A stretch of DNA of 6,047 nt, from NCBI GenBank assembly GCA_949291975.1, contig CASEYA010000095.1, forward strand, positions 1-6,047, given 5' to 3'. How positions within the stretch are numbered: the stretch's first letter is position 1; every line of letters begins with the position of its first letter. The translations under genes were made by a program, and so were the position numbers. Below the pieces are notes generated by a model that saw only the letters and a list, made by a program, of their open reading frames with translations, ran no database searches and was not told the origin of the DNA. Below, one piece after another: positions 5,637 to 6,047 of this stretch. Source of the DNA: an uncultured Christensenella sp. Its GTDB lineage: Bacteria; Bacillota; Clostridia; Christensenellales; UBA1242.

Positions 5637-5657
5637 AGTGCATTTGCACTTTTTTTT
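5637..5657 (+). terminator. intrinsic terminator of the tRNA / small ORF unit
   Basis: AGTGC (5637-5641) pairs with GCACT (5646-5650) around ATTT, and the T run at 5650-5657 follows directly. It closes the plus-strand unit and lies four bases from the minus-strand terminator of the candidate ncRNA, so the two units converge back to back. Confidence 0.75.
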
Positions 5658-5660
5658 AAC

Positions 5661-5696
5661 AAAAAAATACCACAGACAATGAAGTCTGTGGTATTT
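5661..5696 (-). terminator. strong intrinsic terminator of the minus-strand candidate ncRNA
   Basis: A perfect 13-bp inverted repeat (arms 5665-5677 and 5684-5696, core ACCACAGAC / GTCTGTGGT) with a 6-base loop. On the minus strand it is followed by a T run (complement of the A run 5661-5667). On the plus strand the stem is followed only by TTTCC, so the polarity favours minus-strand transcription. No minus-strand protein gene precedes it, which is the key evidence for a non-coding transcript. Confidence 0.85.
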
Positions 5697-5892
5697 CCGA
5701 GAACCACCACAAAATGCATTTTGTGGATACAATGCAATAATAATTGCAAGGTTATTCTCTGAAAAAAGAACTACGGAGCATAACTTATGTTACGCCGTGC
5801 AGTGAGTAAAAACTCAGAGTATCTTTTCTCTACTATGGCATTTCAGCCAAGGAATGCGCTAAAAGCACAAACGACCACTATTAAATTGGTCT
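5661..5892 (-). ncRNA. free-standing structured non-coding RNA candidate, family not recognised
   Basis: A region of about 230 nt runs from a consensus promoter to a strong terminator and has no credible ORF on the minus strand. In RNA order, the hairpins are GACCA/UGGUC at the very 5' end (5891-5873), GUGC/GCGC (5868-5856), UGGC/GCCA (5849-5836) and GAGU/ACUC with a UUUU loop (5815-5804). A long stem-loop ACGGCGUAAC/GUUAUGCUCCGU follows, with a 2-nt bulge (5798-5773). Next is a possible three-way junction closed by GAGAA/UUCUC (5759-5755 with 5703-5699). It holds a UGCAAU/AUUGCA hairpin (5748-5733) and an 8-bp hairpin with a UGCA loop (5726-5707). The terminator stem comes last. The region looks more GC-rich than its flanks. 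I see no tmRNA, SRP, RNase P, T-box or common riboswitch signature, and the 5' and 3' ends do not pair as in 6S RNA. The 5' end (about 5891-5893) is inferred from the promoter. Confidence 0.75.
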
Positions 5893-5897
5893 TGATC

Positions 5898-5926
5898 ATT
5901 ATATACAATTTTTATGAAAAAGTCAA
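5898..5926 (-). promoter_or_regulatory. consensus sigma-A promoter of the candidate ncRNA
   Basis: Minus-strand TTGACT (5921-5926), a 17-base spacer and TATAAT (5898-5903). The predicted start near 5892 is about two bases before the first hairpin of the RNA. The upstream DNA (5927-5990) is almost pure A/T and could act as an UP element. With the promoter at 4985-5013 it is one of the two best matches to consensus in the window, suggesting abundant expression. Confidence 0.85.
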
Positions 5927-5990
5927 CAGTTTTAACAAAATCTTGATTAAGTATATAAAATATTGTGAATAAAAATTATCTGAAAAACAT

Positions 5991-6047
5991 AAAAAAAAAA
6001 AAAAAGAATTCCAATTCCGGCCGGTCGCCTATGCCGTGCATAGCAAG
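5991..6047. other. 15-base A run followed by a GC-rich right edge with a hairpin
   Basis: Positions 5991-6005 are 15 consecutive A. After GAATTCCAATT the composition shifts abruptly: 6016-6047 contains CCGGCCGG and a CTATGC/GCATAG hairpin (arms 6029-6034 and 6038-6043). Read on the minus strand this is a GC-rich hairpin region followed by 15 T, so it could be the 3' end and terminator of a minus-strand RNA or gene lying to the right. It could equally be an assembly or adapter artefact at a contig end. There is no coding evidence. Confidence 0.4.

Noticed and set aside
5661..5892. 6S RNA, tmRNA or a common riboswitch as the identity of the minus-strand RNA
   Set aside because: The 5' and 3' ends do not pair into a 6S-like rod, there is no tRNA-like 3' end with tag ORF as in tmRNA, and no recognised aptamer core or downstream co-directional gene is visible.
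5787..5972. Plus-strand 61-codon open frame across the ncRNA region
   Set aside because: It has no ribosome binding site, crosses the promoter and hairpins of the minus-strand RNA, and its translation shows no domain-like order. It is most likely an antisense shadow.
6006..6047. FMN riboswitch fragment suggested by ATTCCGGCCGG
   Set aside because: Only a short superficial resemblance to part of the FMN aptamer; the following bases do not continue the consensus and no other core segment is in the window.

Overview
The window looks like chromosomal DNA from an AT-rich, low-GC Gram-positive-type bacterium (Firmicutes, Clostridia- or Bacilli-like, probably an uncultured gut lineage). The evidence is the A+T-rich intergenic DNA, AAGGAG-type ribosome binding sites, consensus sigma-A promoters with 17-bp spacers, a heterodimeric ABC exporter pair and short intrinsic terminators. 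The standard bacterial code is used (TGG for Trp; TGA as a stop). No phage, transposase or CRISPR signature is visible. The taxonomic call is inference.

Layout. (1) Positions 1-1974, minus strand: an operon of two ABC exporter half-transporters. The upstream one (576 aa) is complete and the second runs off the left edge. The pair has a good promoter with an imperfect palindrome at its start site. (2) Positions 2085-3074, plus strand: a divergently transcribed, membrane-anchored alpha/beta hydrolase with its own promoter. (3) Positions 3228-3836, plus strand: a stand-alone left-handed beta-helix protein matching only the acetyltransferase half of GlmU, apparently without a Shine-Dalgarno site and perhaps leaderless. 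(4) Positions 4042-4833, minus strand: a four-helix membrane protein with a long Glu-rich tail, a strong terminator overlapping its stop codon and a strong promoter. (5) Positions 4834-5657, plus strand: a roughly 380-base gap containing a consensus promoter at 4985-5013, then a tRNA-Arg(UCG) and a 73-aa protein of unknown function, closed by a terminator. (6) Positions 5661-5926, minus strand: a consensus promoter followed by about 230 nt of hairpin-rich, non-coding DNA ending in a 13-bp terminator stem. This is best read as a free-standing structured non-coding RNA that I cannot assign to a family. (7) The right edge holds a run of 15 A and then about 35 bases of unusually GC-rich sequence.

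The genes do not form one pathway. They look like independent short transcription units, apart from the ABC pair and possibly the tRNA plus small ORF. The most interesting object is the candidate ncRNA at 5661-5892. Next are the shared TTGACTTTT form of the -35 box at four promoters, the GlmU-C-only protein, and the unexplained leader between 5014 and 5211.
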